From the NCBI GenBank assembly GCA_023055355.1, contig JALJCS010000020.1, positions 9,221,001-9,285,000 of the forward strand: a stretch of DNA of 64,000 bases, written 5' to 3'. A model generated the notes under the pieces. The model saw nothing but the letters and a program-made list of their open reading frames with translations, ran no database searches and was not told the DNA's origin. How positions within the stretch are numbered: the first letter of the stretch is position 1; each line of letters starts with the position of its first letter. Position numbers and translations under genes: made by a program. Positions 13,301 through 26,030 of this stretch are shown one piece after another. This DNA is from Agelaius tricolor (taxonomy: Eukaryota; Chordata; Aves; Passeriformes; Icteridae).

Positions 13301-13774
13301 CCTGAAAAATGTTATGTGCTGACAGGTTAAGAGGAAAAAATGTTAAGTTTTGCTTGGTTGAAATGTTTTGTTTTGTATCTCTATGTAAAGCTGAGAAAAA
13401 GAGGAAGAATCAAAATGAAACATTTCAAAATTTAATTAAACAGCAGAGAAAGCTCATTTGAACAGAAAGCAAATGTTCAGTGACTGTTCAAGCAGCATGT
13501 TTTGCTTAGTTGAGATTTTTTTCTTCCACACTTTTTTTTTCTTTTTTTCCCTAGTGTCTGGAAATTTAGTGACACTAAACCATTCCTAGAAAAAAAGGTT
13601 TTGGTTTGGATGAACCTAAGTTTGTCAAGAGCAACATATTTTGTGAGAAAATTCCCTGCTGCTTCTGCTCATCAATAAAGTTGATGAGTTTAACCAGTCT
13701 CATGGCTAGCTAGGGGAAAAAAAAAGATCCCCCAGTTAGTGAAGTGGATAAATAACTTGGCACAAAGTCCTTCT
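10370..13774. other. Non-coding stretch, no gene seen
   Basis: No open frame exceeds 95 codons, which is short for 3.4 kb. No repeat family is recognised. Short T-rich and A-rich runs occur near 12855-12890 and 13515-13550. Confidence 0.7.
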
Positions 13775-13895
13775 CTGTTGACTCAGTTTACTTTGTGGAC
13801 CCGGGCACGATTGTCATAATAAATTAAAGCATGAACATTCCCATTTGTCACTTCACCGCTTCCTTTTGCTGCCTTCCAACATGTGGTAAAACCAT
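13775..13895. promoter_or_regulatory. Candidate conserved non-coding element
   Basis: A short block with retained CpGs (13802, 13808 and 13857) next to AT-rich homeodomain-type words (CATAATAAATTAAAGC). It has no repeat match and no coding potential. The mix of retained CpG and AATTAA words is typical of constrained elements. This is a compositional inference only. Confidence 0.22.
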
Positions 13896-14549
13896 TAGTT
13901 TTAACAGAGGGAAAAGAGCAGAGAGGGGAAAGAATAGTGCTGGAATTATGGGGAGAGAGGAGAGGATTTGCAGGGTGCAGTGGAGGCATTGCTGAAACAG
14001 CTCCAGTTGTGCATTTACAGGGCATAGTCTTATCAAAGTCATTGGGGTTTGTCATCTCCCTCTGCAGATATAAAGGACATTGTGGTTCTTCTGGGACTCA
14101 CTATCAACACCTTCCAAGTGCTTAGTGTGGCCCAAATCTAAGGGCAGTGGACAACTCCTCTTGGTCATGCCATGTCCCAGGATTTTAATGAGCTGTGTCC
14201 TGCACTCTCTAGTGTTCCTTGCTGTCTCCTCAGCTCTGCACAGCTTCTCCTCATTTTCCTGTGCCATCCTCAGTGGGAATTTCCTAAAGCTAAAGGAGGA
14301 TGTGTTCAGATCAGGCCCCTTGTTGACAAGGTGTGAACAGATTAATGGCCATCCCATCCCACCTGGCCTACTGGGCTTTCCGGGGAATCCCGCTCTGAAC
14401 AGGAGCCTGCAGGAACAGAGGGTTTCAGCTCTAAAGAGGAGCAGAGGTCACATTCACAAAGGGAGAAGGGTGCAGGGGGGGTGTTTATGTATGCTGGGAA
14501 GCTCAGAAGAATGTGAGTCTGGGATTTGAAAGCATCCCACTCCTGAATT
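13896..14549. other. Non-coding stretch, no gene seen
   Basis: Contains a 149-codon plus-strand open frame (14080-14529) partly mirrored by a 101-codon minus-strand frame. Neither resembles a known protein. Confidence 0.6.
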
Positions 14550-14648
14550 ATGATTATTTATTGTCATTATAGTGCCTAAAGGCCTAGTCTCATTGTGCTG
14601 AGGACTCCAGACACAAAATGAAGGCACAGCCCCTGCCTTGAAGGTGAG
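14550..14648 (-). repeat. MIR-related SINE remnant (sauropsid-type tail)
   Basis: On the plus strand the block reads TTATTTATTGTCATTATAG, then GTGCCTAAAGGCC, CATTGTGCTGAGG, and CACAGCCCCTGCCTTGAAG. This order is that of a common reptile and bird repeat ending in a MIR-like tRNA head when read in reverse. Only the tail part is preserved here. Orientation is inferred from the full-length family. Confidence 0.55.
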
Positions 14649-16869
14649 TGAGGAAAACCTCCCTAAAGGGGGCTGGGAACAGGTGTGGCACGTATCCATC
14701 AACCTGATGAAGCTGTTTACAGGGTGTGTGTAAGTGTGGGCAAGTGTAGGAGAAACAGCAGCAGAAGGAGAAAGTTGGATGTCAGTTTTCATCTCCCTGG
14801 CTCCCCTTCCAAAGTGAAGAAGAGGCTTCACTTTTTTGTATTAATTATTTTTATTGTCTCCTTTCTTCTCCGGTAATGATTATCCACAGGTAAGATAAGA
14901 ATTAACAGAGCATTTTTAGTGGTTTTGCTAAAAATCCAGATGCTGAAAGACATGATTCAAGAATTTATTTGCTATCTTTATGCAAGTCACTTCTACTTAG
15001 ACTTTTCTGAAAGGTAATTCTGTACCTAGACCTCAAAAGCACTTTAAAAATACAGTGCTTTTGATCTTTTAGTGCTTCAGTTTTACTTAGTCTGTGTGGA
15101 TAGGAAAGCAAAGGAGTAAAGAAAGAAGTTTTTCCATGAGCAGCAGGTTTAATGAAGCCTGGTGTCCCCATGGACTTGTATCTTGTGTCTTACAACCCAG
15201 TTAGCTGATGACATTCCTGTCCTTGCTGTGCCTCCACTACCCAGGACAAGGCATGGAATGTTTTATTTGGAGCTTTTGGGTCCTGCTGCTGCTCCTTCCA
15301 GGGAAACTTCTGAGTTTTCAATGCCTCTCCTTCATTGGAAACTCATTTGAAACCTCTGCCCCTCGATTAGGTTTGTCCAAGACTGGACTGTGGGCCTCAA
15401 AGTTGTGACATCATCCCACAGAAGGTGGGATTTTTAGGGGCAGTTGTGTTTGCATAGGGATTCACTTTGCTTCTGGAAACCTGGGGATAAAAATTGCAAG
15501 ATCTTGAGAAATGTTGTGCTTGTTATGGGTTAATGAAATAACGAAGCTCATAAAAGAGTGGTACAGAATATTTTGCACCTCGGTGGGACATGGTGGTTCT
15601 TGAGTACTTCAGACAGAAGAAGGAGCACCAGAGAAATGTATGAATTTTTTCTTTTAGTTCTTAGAACAATCACCAACAAAAAGAAACTTAGCTATTCTTA
15701 GTTACATCTCAGGGCTCTGCATAATCTTTCCTTCTGAATTATGGAATATGATAGCTTTTATTAAATCCATTACAATTACAGCCTCTCTGGTGCACAGATT
15801 TAGAATATGGAATAACTAGGGTGCATAATTTCAAATAAATATTTAAGATTTTGATGCGTGATACAGTTTTAGACTCTTAGGAGATTGAGCTATATTTCAG
15901 TAGGGCTGTTTTCTTCTAATTCACACAAACTTTCCTATCCAGCTATGTTATAGTGCTGGATACTATTGAGAAAAGAACTTAATTTTGGGGAAGAGATCAG
16001 GGCTTGTGCTTTTTTGCTCAAGATTTGGTCTGTGGTAGTGATTTGGATCTTCTATAAAGTAGCCGGACAAGAAAAGTCATAAACATTTTCTTTTAAAGTT
16101 TGCACTAATGCTAGGATGAACATGCAACTGGAAAAATTACAAATAAAAATTTTGTCAAAGATAGTAAGTACAACATTCAGACAAGGTGATATTATTGCAA
16201 AATTGGGATTGTGCCTCTTTGCAGGGGGCCCAGGAGTAACAGGAGAACAGGAACTCTGAACGTGGCTCTTACTCTGGATCTCCATCAAGTGGCTGGTGGT
16301 GGGTTCTCCCTCCCTGCTCTGCAGTGCCTTGGGTTGGGGTGGCTGCTTCCCAAACCCCACTAGTGGTAGGAATACCTGATCCCCACAGTAGCAAGGACAA
16401 GGACAGTCAGAAACTCCCAGAGAAGGCCGGCAGGGACAGCTGATCATGCGGGTGTCCAGGCATGTGGCAGAGGAGCTCCTGGAGAGCCACAACCTCATCA
16501 CCTCCTTGAGAAGCAAGGACAGCAATTCCTGAGTGTGAGGCCAAGAGGGAAAACCCCCTGTGGATGACTCCATAGCCCTCCTTTGTCTTCTCCACACCTG
16601 CTCCCTTTTCTCTTCTGCTCTCCCCACCCACCCTCCAAGAAGATGCTCTGGGTGTTGGCTTTGCTCCGTTGCCAGCGCTCTGCAGAGACGTGTTAATTAT
16701 GACTGGCAGCTTTTAAAAGCCCTGTTTCAACACCTTGCTGTCACCACACCTCATACTTCAGCAGCTTAGCACATGTTCCAAGGTGTTTAAAGAGCTTCCC
16801 GTGAAGCCCTTTTGCAGGCACCAACCTCTTGCCAGGAGCAGTAGCGCTCCTGACCACACTTTTCTGGCT
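14649..16869. other. Non-coding stretch, no gene seen
   Basis: The longest open frame is 191 codons on the minus strand (16052-16627). It has no recognisable domain, changes composition midway and has no promoter or splice context that I can defend. 15650-16050 and 16080-16200 are AT-rich. No repeat family is recognised. Confidence 0.6.
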
Positions 16870-17290
16870 GCGACCTTGTTGGTGTTTGCCTAAGACATGT
16901 AAATGAGCAGTGCGGTCGTTAGCGAGAGAAATGTGTAATGTTTTCCATTGTGTGGCAGGCTTAGAGCTGACAAGAGCCCAGCTCGTGTTCCAAAGTCTAA
17001 AGCAGTTGGCAGGTTTCTCAGTACCAGCTTTTTATGCCCCCGAGTGGGTCATGGAGCGGAAAAGGGGGTGGAGAGGGAAGGAGAGGGAGGAATGTGTGTG
17101 GATGCGTGGTGGGGGGAGAGTTAGCAGGAGAGAAGGGCCATTTGCAAGCCACCAGCTCCGAATGTCACTCGCTGGGCCTTGTGGTGGTGCTGAAGGGCCC
17201 GTTGGAGCGTTTGATTGACTCGAGGCTTGATGCTGCTTGCCACTTACCAGCACTTGTCTTTGCTCATTAGCAGGGGGATTGTGGGCAAAT
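16870..17290. promoter_or_regulatory. Candidate regulatory block with retained CpG
   Basis: About a dozen CpGs survive between 16870 and 17225, for example in GCGGTCGTTAGCGAG near 16911, while flanking kilobases are CpG-poor. An octamer-like word, ATGTAAATGAGC, lies near 16897. A G-rich run with three GGG tracts lies at 17063-17090. It is followed by AT-rich TAF/FOX-like words (AAATATTTAGATATTC). This could be an enhancer or a weak distal promoter; no transcript start can be placed. Confidence 0.28.
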
Positions 17291-19934
17291 ATTTAGATAT
17301 TCAAGAGAGGAAATGTTAATCTTTGCAGTGTTCACTGAATATTTAAATGAGGCAGCAGGCAGTTCTGCTCTGTGTTTGACCTAGACTTCTAGTGCTGAGC
17401 AAATGCCTCAGTCTTGGGGTGAATTTAGTCCTGCACCTCCCTGTTCTCGGGGTTAGGGCTGTGGGGTGGAGTCCAGACCGTCTCAGAAAAGGCAGCACAG
17501 TTGGTCTCCACAAGCCCAGCCAAATGTAATTGGCTCAGGAGCCTTGATCTGGCCAGTTTTAGGCACAGAGAAGTGCAGCCCCCGTGGAGTCAGAGGGACA
17601 TTGACTTGTTGCAGGCACTCTGCTCTAGGGAGGAGATGGCCTTGCACTGGAGGTTGAAGGTAACAATGTCTGGTGGACTGGGCTCTTGGGATGCTCTGTT
17701 TGATAGAAAATGAGGACAATAAGGACATTTCCTTGGGGTTTGAACAGGCAGCTCTCCCAAATAACAGTGTTAATTAAGAACTTCAGGTATTTGGAGATGA
17801 GCATGGCATTAGGCCACCTGTGTTGTTGGAGTAGGGATTCAGGTGGATTAGTCTGCATTGACACACTTGAAGCAGGTAATTAAAGTGTCTTGCACCACAT
17901 TAATACCCAGAACTTTTCTCTGTATTTGCTCTAAATTGGCTTAATTTCAGTTTTCTGTCTTCATTTTTCATTGCTACCTTCCAGCATTACTCTAGACAGC
18001 AAACATGAAGGCAGCAAAATCTAATTGCAGAATGTTGCAGCGTTATAGGAGATAAATGTTGAAGTAGCAATTCCTGATATCAGCACTTGAATCTTGATTA
18101 TTTTATATCAGAATCAGATCAGGAATTTTCTGTGTAGGATGTATATCCTTTGGGATATTTAACATCTACTGTAGTTCCTTAGAGAAAACTCTAGACTAGG
18201 AGTGATGAGAATTATATTATTGTATGGGGTTAAATGACAAATATATCTGTATACAACTTAATAGAAGAAGAGCCAAGAGGATTAAATCTGGCAGCTGCTC
18301 ATTTAACTGAAGCTTTAAAGGAATATAACCTAAAATGAGCATGGTTAAAAATCACATTTAAGAGGAGTAGGTGAGTTCAGAACCTGCAAAGTGCTGAGCA
18401 TCTACCCTGACCTGGCAGTATTTCTGTGTTTCACAGCCTCTATATTTAAGGCAATTCAATGGAATTATTTTCATTGAATTTTATTCAGTTACAGCAAAAT
18501 TACCAAGGAAATTATTTACTTATTCCTAAATACAGTCACTGGCTACATCCTGACAGGATGAAGTGAAAAACATTTATATAGATTTTATTATTGATGGAGT
18601 TCCTAAACACAGTTTATGTTTTCTGACTCTCTTATTCCAGTAGCTGCTAGTCAATTAAATATTTCTCCAGTAAATTTGAGGCTTAGAGAATCACTTGGGA
18701 TTTGTAGAACTCCTTTTAGTGGGAATTAAAAACCAGTTACTGTAGGTTTAGGCCCATCTGACAGTTCCAGCCCTCTTTCACAGCTGTGCCTTCCTACCTG
18801 GGATCTCTCCCTGTTTTTTCCTTGGGCATTTTTTCTTTTTGTCTTTATTAGTCTTTTTCTTTCTGTCATAGCTTTGCTCTGGGGAGGACAGCCAGTCCTT
18901 GTTCCACTCTCCATTTGACCTTCACTTGAGGCAGGGTTCAGGATTGCAATCGTGGTTTTATTCTGCACGGGCCGGTTATGCCCTGGGAATGAGAGGCAGC
19001 AGAGATCTCACTGGAGCCAGCAGACAGCAGTGATTTTAGTCACAGCCACAGTTTTTAATGACACCCCTGCACTCAGACTGGCAGGCTGGTGGTGAGAGGT
19101 GGAGATCCCACGTTTCTCCCATCTGCCTTCGCCGTTTTGGCTTTTTTAGGTTGGCAGAGCAGTTCCATGTGCTCAGGAAATGGCTGTGTGTGTCGGTTTG
19201 TGCAGTGCCCTCTCTGAGCTGCTTTCATTGTCAGACTTGTGTGTTGCTGCCCCTCCTGACTCAGGCTGGCACGGTGCTCTGGGAGCCCTGGCTGGGCTCT
19301 GTGCAGATATAGGGCACTTGCTACTCTAGGGGGTGACAGAGCTGGGTGAGAGCAGCCTGGCCCTCCTGCGCCCGCAGTGTCAGCTGCACTCAGAGCATCA
19401 CACCCAGCCACGAGAGCTCCTGGGACTGCTGCTTCCACTGATCCACTGCCAGCTTTCCCTCCTCCTCCCTCTCCTCTGCCTGCAGCCACTAGCACTGCAA
19501 TGCTGGGACAACATGGGGGGCAACAGGAAAATAACCCTGGAAGAGTCTGACACCAAACAAATTGCCACCAGTGGAGTGCAGCTCCTGCACAGGAGCATCC
19601 TTATCTTTGCACTGCATGAGGGTTGTTCTCCAGTTGCTGGGACACCTTCCACTAGACCAGGCATTTGAATTTAATCATTATAGTCTTTTCTGCATTCTTC
19701 CCTCCTGTTTAAGATCTGTTTCTCAGCTGCAAATGCCAGACTGGAAATCTTAATTCAGAAAGCAGCTGAGACTCTGCACAGCCACTGAAAGTTCAATCTC
19801 TGTCACTTCTTGAATTCTACCTTTGATGATTCAAATATAAAATTAATTCCCTAATACTTGTTAGAGGCTGGTGTGAAACAGATTTTTACTTGCTGCTATC
19901 TAGAGAAGTTTCTCTGATAAAACATTGTCACCAG
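17291..19934. other. Non-coding stretch, AT-rich centre
   Basis: 17870-18720 is AT-rich with many TAAT and ATTA words and may hide further regulatory sequence, but no sub-block stands out. Open frames of 140 codons (19073-19495, minus) and 111 codons (19333-19668, plus) overlap each other and match nothing known. Confidence 0.55.
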
Positions 19935-20322
19935 GCTGAGACAGTTGGTGCTGTCCAGCTTGGAGAAGGTTGTGTGGAGATCTCGCAGCACCTTCCAAGA
20001 TCTGAAGGGGCTACAGGGAGGTCTGAGAGGGACTGTTCCTCAGGAACTGTAGTGACAGGACAAGGGGGAATGGCTTCAAAGTGAAAAAGGAGAAATTTAG
20101 GTCAGATATTAAGAAGAAATTATTCCCTGTGAAAGGGGTGAGGCCCTGGCACAGGGTTCCCAGAGAAGCTGTGGCTGTCCCTGGATCCCTGGAAGTGTCC
20201 AAGGCCAGGCTGGAAGGGCTTGGAGTGCTCTGGGATAGTGGAAGGGTGTCCCTGCCCATGGCAGAGGATGGGATGAGATGGCTTTAATGTCCCTTCCAAC
20301 CCAAACCATTCTGTGATTGATT
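19935..20322 (+). mobile_element. CR1 LINE 3'-end fragment, about 390 bp
   Basis: A well-preserved CR1 3' end. Visible in order: AGCTTGGAGAAGGTTGTGTG, CAGCACCTTCCA, GACAGGACAAGGGGGAATGG, AGATATTAAGAAGAAATT, GAGAAGCTGTGGCTG, CCCTGGAAGTGTCCAAGGCC, GGTGTCCCTGCCCATGGCAG, CCCTTCCAACCCAAACCATT, then CTGTGATT. It is 5'-truncated as usual and carries no complete ORF2 part. Confidence 0.93.
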
Positions 20323-20535
20323 TGGACAGGCAGTAATGTGCTAGGACAGATTCAATGTTGGCTTGAAGACCCATTTACAGAGGCAGGATTCTGGATTCTG
20401 TGCTGCTGGAAGAATTCTTCTTCCCAAAGGAATTTATATTTCCTTTAGCCCTCACTGCTGACTTCCCAACAGTAATTATTGCATGGACTTTTATATAGCA
20501 GTGAATGTCAGTCCATGTGGAGAGACTCTCCTGTC

Positions 20536-20575
20536 CTGAAAAACAGGAGAGGATTGTTCCTCTCCTGTTTTTCCC
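20536..20575. repeat. Perfect 16-bp-stem hairpin, 4-nt loop
   Basis: The arm at 20538-20553 (GAAAAACAGGAGAGGA) is the exact reverse complement of 20558-20573, with TTGT as loop. The upstream word TCTCCTGT (20527-20534) can also pair with ACAGGAGA (20543-20550), so two hairpins compete for the same arm. No known element was recognised. Confidence 0.9.
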
Positions 20576-20611
20576 CTACATTATGCTGTTGTTGGCTCAT
20601 TGATTTTGGGC

Positions 20612-20688
20612 TTTGTTGTTGTTGGTTTGGTTTTGTTATTTTACCAAAAAAAACCCAAAAAAACCAAAATCAAAAACACAACAACAAA
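20612..20688. repeat. Imperfect T-rich/A-rich inverted repeat
   Basis: The left arm 20612-20635 (GTT-repeats) pairs with the right arm 20665-20688 (CAA-repeats) with few mismatches. The loop is made of A-runs separated by CCC or CC. It lies 40 bp after the previous hairpin. It may be simple-sequence expansion on both strands or the end of a degraded foldback element. Confidence 0.75.
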
Positions 20689-23600
20689 AAAACCCCCTTC
20701 CCTTCATCCCCAACCAAACTCAGAAGCCAGAAACAAAGCAAGCAGTTTGTGATCCTTGATTGCATGTGGCAGGAAGAAAATATTGAATTGAGTTTCCAGT
20801 GTGAGCCATTGTGAACTTGAAAGGGACGTCGTCAAGTAATTTGATTTTCCCACAAAGTGTTGCAACCTTCCAAAGAGAGGAGAGTGTCTTTTTGGTGTGG
20901 TGTATGCCAGGCTCCAGGAAGGAAAATGCTGCTGAGGCAGTGCCAGCTGGCTGGGATCCCAAGCTCCATTCCCAAAGCCCAGGCCATGGCATCAGCAAGG
21001 CTGGCATGGGAGTGCAAACAAAAGAAACTCGGTGTCTTGACTGCAGGCTCCCTTTGGAACAGCTCCCACGAGAGGGAGGGGATGGCAGACAAGGAGGTGG
21101 GTGAAAAAAATATTTTCCCAAGTAAAAAACATTGAAAAAGAAAAGGCAGTGAAGCAAGTTGTTGACAAAATGTGGGGTTCTGTGGAAATCCAACACTCTG
21201 GGGAGCAGTCAGTCTCAGTGAGAGATTTCAGCAGGAAAGGTCTAAATGCTTAATTTTTACAAGTAGCAGAATGGTAAATGCTGGCAGTGTTGAAACATAT
21301 TGATAATAAATCTATTTCAGGTTTTTTATGGGATAGTGAATTTCTAATTCTAAGATGGAAATGTTCCATTTGTTTGTATTATATTTATTATTATGTAAAT
21401 ATTAAATCCAGTAAAAACATAACTGTTGATATCAAAATTAAACCTTTGAGCTCTATTGGACAAGCTGTCCTTCCCTCAGGGTTGCTGGATTTGGGTAATT
21501 CTCAGTTTCAGGTTCTGGTTCAGTGCAGTTAAAGGAGTTTATTTCTATGATTATGAAGATTCCTATGGAAACTGCTTCCAGACCAGTTTAACCAAAGTCT
21601 GCTTTGGAAGCATTTTAACTGTGGAGACACAATTATCTTCCCATGTATTTTAGAACAAGAAGAGGACCTTGATAAAATATATACAAAACACTTGGGTTGT
21701 CGTGTAAGGGTCATTTTACCTGGGATACAGCCCCATCCACCCTCTGTGGAAGGAAACAACATTGTGGGAGGGAAATGCTCCTGTTTTGTCTGGAATACTC
21801 ATTAGGAATGCATAGGAAGGATGAAACAGGTCCCAGAACTCCTCGAGGTTCTCAGGAGCAGGAGGTACATCAAGGAGTTAAAGGTATATTTTGAATCACT
21901 AAATGAGGAAGGGAGGCAGTCAAAGGGAAGAGGAAAATTCCATAGCAGCTCAATATTCCTTTGCTCCATCTTTCTTCTTTTGCAGTAAATGCTTGCAGCA
22001 GTTCCTGCTGCAACTTTTTCAGGTAATAAAGGTGAGGCACTTGGGTGCCAAGAAGTGGGAGTATGGATGGATTACATGGATCACATCCAAGAGCTATGGA
22101 GAAATAAAAGGTCAAAGGTATGACTTAAATAAGCACCCTCTAGGAGGTTTACTAGTGGTTTACTAGAGACAGTTTTTTCTAGCTCTTCAAGTAATCAAAA
22201 TCTTAATTTCTGAAAGTTTTTGTTTGGGTTTCTTGTTTTTTTTTTTTTTAATTTTTGGCAGACTTTTTGCAGAAAGAGAAGGCAGGATTGGGCCAGACAG
22301 GATTGTACTGAGCTCTACGGTTGAGTGCTGTGTGTTGTCTTGGAAATTACTGATTCCTGGGCTATATTTCAGTACCTGGTAACTAAAAATGGCTTTGTGG
22401 TCAGAAAGCCATTGATATTTGCTTCAGAGGTAGTAGGTATTGGCAGATGCCCAATAAAAGGCAGAACAATTATATTATCTGTCAAGGAGACAGGATGGTG
22501 GGTTTTAGGACTGCTGCCTTGTTTTATGATGTAGATGCCCACATCTGTTAATTCTATTCTTAATTACCTGCATCAGTCTGAGTTTGCTGCTTTTGTTTGA
22601 TGCTGTGTTTTATCTGCAATTGCCTATTTACTTTTATTTTTTTGGAAAGCAAAAGATGTAAGAGCAGCTCTTGGAGTCAGTCTTTATTGACTGCCAGTGC
22701 AGTTCCTGGTGACCCTGACCTGCATCAAGAGATTGTGCCCAGGCAATAATTGGTGTGTCACAAGAACCCCCGTGTGGATCTGCTCAATCCAACATCCCAC
22801 AGAGCTTCCTTTGCTTCCAGGGGAGCTGAGCAGAGAGGAGGAACCAACAGGCCTTTTCTACTCCCTTTGCCCTCTGCTCTGTTCTCAGGCCACTCAGATC
22901 TGTTAGTGAAATAGATCCTGGTGTTTCATTCCTGCTGGGTTTTGTTTAGTTTCAGGTGTGCCCTAAGCCCCCTGCTCAAGAAGGAGCACCTGCAGAGGGA
23001 CTGACTCATTCTTTCTCCTTTGTGGTCACAGGATGTTGGTCCTGCCCCACGTGGGGTTTGAGGTGAGGAAACCCCATCCCTTTTACCTTGGAAGGCAGAG
23101 GGAGCTCCCAGGCAGTGCTCATGCTGCTGCCCCTGTTCCTGCTGGGATCGAGGTGTGGTGTTTCTCCTGCTGCGTCACTGGGGTTTATGGCCCTGCAGTG
23201 ACGCAAACCTGCAACGTGCAGGCTTGGGAGATATGATCAGGACAAACTGAGATCTTGGAGCTCAGGCCCCAACAGGCAGCTGGTGATCCTGATCACCTGA
23301 AGGGTAGGGAATGCTGTGCTTGCACACACCCTCTTAACGAGTGCACACTCTCTGAAATTTACATTTTCCTTGCAAATTGGCCCTGAAATGGCTCTGAACC
23401 CAGTTCAAAATGACCCTGGGTCTCTGGCTCATGAACTGCTGTTTGTAGCTGGGAGTGGATCCACCAGCAAATGTAGGTGTAAAAATGTCACATCTCCAAG
23501 AAATGACCCAGAAATATCTACAACTGTTACAGGAGACATTATCAGCTCTTTGTTTCTTACCCTTGACTTCCTACTCTTCTTTCATTAATCTCTGAATCTG

Positions 23601-26030
23601 TTTTGGGAATTCTAATCCCCAGTAAGTCCCAGAAAGGGAGAGGCAGCAGTGCTGGAGGGAGCTGGCAGTGAGTGGAGCGAGTACTTGCATGGCCTGAGGA
23701 CCACTGGCCTCGCTGGCCTGTCCCATCCTGGCATCTGGCGCAGGACTTGGCTGCTGGAGGGGTCAGGACATGTTTGGCCAGGCCTGTGACTGTCTGCCAG
23801 CCATCCCCCAGCCCTATCTCCATGTATCCCTGCATTTCCACATTCCTTCCTCTTTTTCTGTGGTCATTGCCCTGTGTCTGTGTCTTCCCTCTCCCTTCCC
23901 TCAGACATCACTGCAGTGTGTGCATTATTCTCAAAAGAATTATCTTATTCTGATAATTCCCTGTCAGAGAGAGAAACTTTTTTTTTCTGTTTTTCTCTCT
24001 TCCCACTTTTCCTCATACTTCCTTTTCTGCTTTCCTTTTCAGTCCTCTGCTCCTTTTCCCTGGCTCTCCTGATCTGAGCATATTACCCCTGTTAAAACCA
24101 ACGGTTTTTTACCTGCCAATGGGAGAGCTGTTCTCTCCTGTTCTTTGCTCTTTGGCAGCCCCTGAACTTTGCTATTTCCTGTGGTGTTTGATAAGTCTGG
24201 AAACTCCTTTGGCAAGCTCTGGTGTAGCACAGGACTCTCCTGCTCCATGTGTTTGAGTGGATACTCATAGCTCCTCTTGGATCATCACACGTACACTCTG
24301 TCACAGTTCAGTCCTGAGAGCCCTGCAGAGCTTTCACTGAACATTCAGCTACAGAATTAATTTTATGAGCCATATTATGGGTACGAAGCAGCTTTTATTA
24401 GGGAGGGATGTGCCAGGGAAAGCCATACAGTGAAGATTTCCCAGTAGGAATGCACACCGCATCCTATTTTCAGTGGATGTAAGAGACGGTTCTTCCCTTA
24501 TTCCTACTTCTCATGAAAGCTGAATAAATTTTGCATTTTTAATCCCTTCTCTGGGTAGAAGTTGTGGTGAGGCAGGTGATTGAACCTTAGTGGTGTTTGC
24601 TCCAAAACACCAAATCAGCAGGTGCTGGATGATCCCTAAACACTGCCCATGTTCTTTGTGGAATAAAGACTCTGAAGAAAGGAGAAGGGAAAAAGCAGCT
24701 CTGTTTCCTTATTGCCATTGAATTCAGAAGAAAACAAAAGGGTTTAGTTTGTTGGAGAATAGCAAGGCCAGTTTTAGCAATGTCTATGAATGCAAAAATA
24801 TGTTTCTGTGTTGGTATTTTTGTATCGTGTATGTGATATATTTTTATAGAGTTTTGGACTTACTTTATTTACATATATTATAACCTCCCTACTGAGTAAA
24901 CAAGAGATGCCCAGCTAAGCAAACAAGCCCCAGGGTGATGGGAGAGGGAGAGAGAAAGGAGAGCAATAGCAGGAGGGGAAGGAAAAGAGAGGTGGCAATA
25001 GGAAAAGGGTAAACAGACAAGCACTAATTAAGGCCTTCATCACAAGCAGGGAGATGTGCTAGGCTGACAGTCAGTCAAGCAGATAAGGGAAGATGAGTTA
25101 AAATCTAGCCCCAGGTTTTGAAGGCCCCAGGGCCCTGGCAGACAAGAGCACAGTGAAGCACAGGAAGCCACTGAAAGGTCATTTGCATGAAATGATGTTC
25201 AGGATCTTTGCTTTTGTTGTTGCCCTGATGGCTTTAACCCCTTCCCGGCACAGGAGACACGCAGAGCTAAGACACTGCACATGTCTGGAAGGCTTCTTTT
25301 GGTGGCCTTTCAGGGACCACATCTCCAGGGAGTATGTGGGGAGGGACACAGGGCTTGCTTCCCACTGAGGATAAGGGGAGCTGAAATTCCTCGGCAAGGG
25401 ATGGCCTCACTCTCCAGCAGAGCATGAAAGGGAGAAATCATCAGAACAGGAGACTCTGGGCATGAAATGAGCCACAAGCTTGACAGGCTGAGGGAAGGTG
25501 CAGTGACCTGCATTGGTCAAAAACATTCAGATATTTGAGACGTTGAGTTTTGTGCATCTTTCCAAGAGCTCTGGACACAAATAGAGGTTTCCATTCTGGA
25601 GCAATGTCAGAACCTATTGTCACTCGCTCTTGCTGTGGTGTCACAAACACATCATGGCTGTCAGGAGCACTGTGCAGGCGGCTCCTGTCTGCCCCTTCAG
25701 CTGCAATTGGAAATACATCCCAAATTTTTTGCTTAGCAAAGAATGGGCAAATTGTAGTTGCAATCTCTTCTCCCTGAGCTGCTCCAAGAAACAAGATCTC
25801 GCTCAGCTCTCGAAGGGAATTCTGACACTCTAATTATTGTTACATGTTCTCAATGTGCTTGGTCATTTAGGCAGGTTGTAATTCTTAGTGACACGGCAAG
25901 AGAAATGAGCACAGAAGTGCTCCCCACTTTGGAATAGTCAGGCAGCCTCACACACTTCTTTCCAACCCCCACTTGTGTTTAGATGTTTTGGAAGGCACAG
26001 CCGTTACTCTTCTGCTTTTCCTTCTGAAAC
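20689..26030. other. Non-coding stretch of 5.3 kb, no gene seen
   Basis: The longest open frame is 158 codons on the minus strand (20720-21196), matched by 97- and 92-codon plus-strand frames in the same place, so it is uninformative. Local features: AT-rich DNA at 21280-21460 and 24740-24900, a T-run near 22230-22250, a 9-bp stem hairpin (22388-22396 with 22405-22413), and purine-rich DNA at 24930-25010. No repeat family is recognised. Confidence 0.6.

Noticed and set aside
16295..16345. TGGGTTCT, CCCTGCTCTGC, CCTTGGG in order, as in a SINE head
   Set aside because: Spacing is compressed and the core is missing; coincidental in GC-rich DNA.
16052..16627. 191-codon minus-strand open frame
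   Set aside because: No family resemblance; its end is AT-rich and its start G/A-rich, unlike a single coding exon.
20640..20700. A-rich run as the poly(A) tail of a processed pseudogene
   Set aside because: The A-runs are broken by CC/CCC and form an inverted repeat with the T-rich arm upstream; no gene-like sequence precedes it.
22426..22438. Thirteen-base match to the 5' end of the let-7d microRNA
   Set aside because: The downstream sequence cannot pair with it to form a precursor hairpin, and the rest of the mature sequence does not match. The nearby 9-bp hairpin (22388-22413) does not include it.
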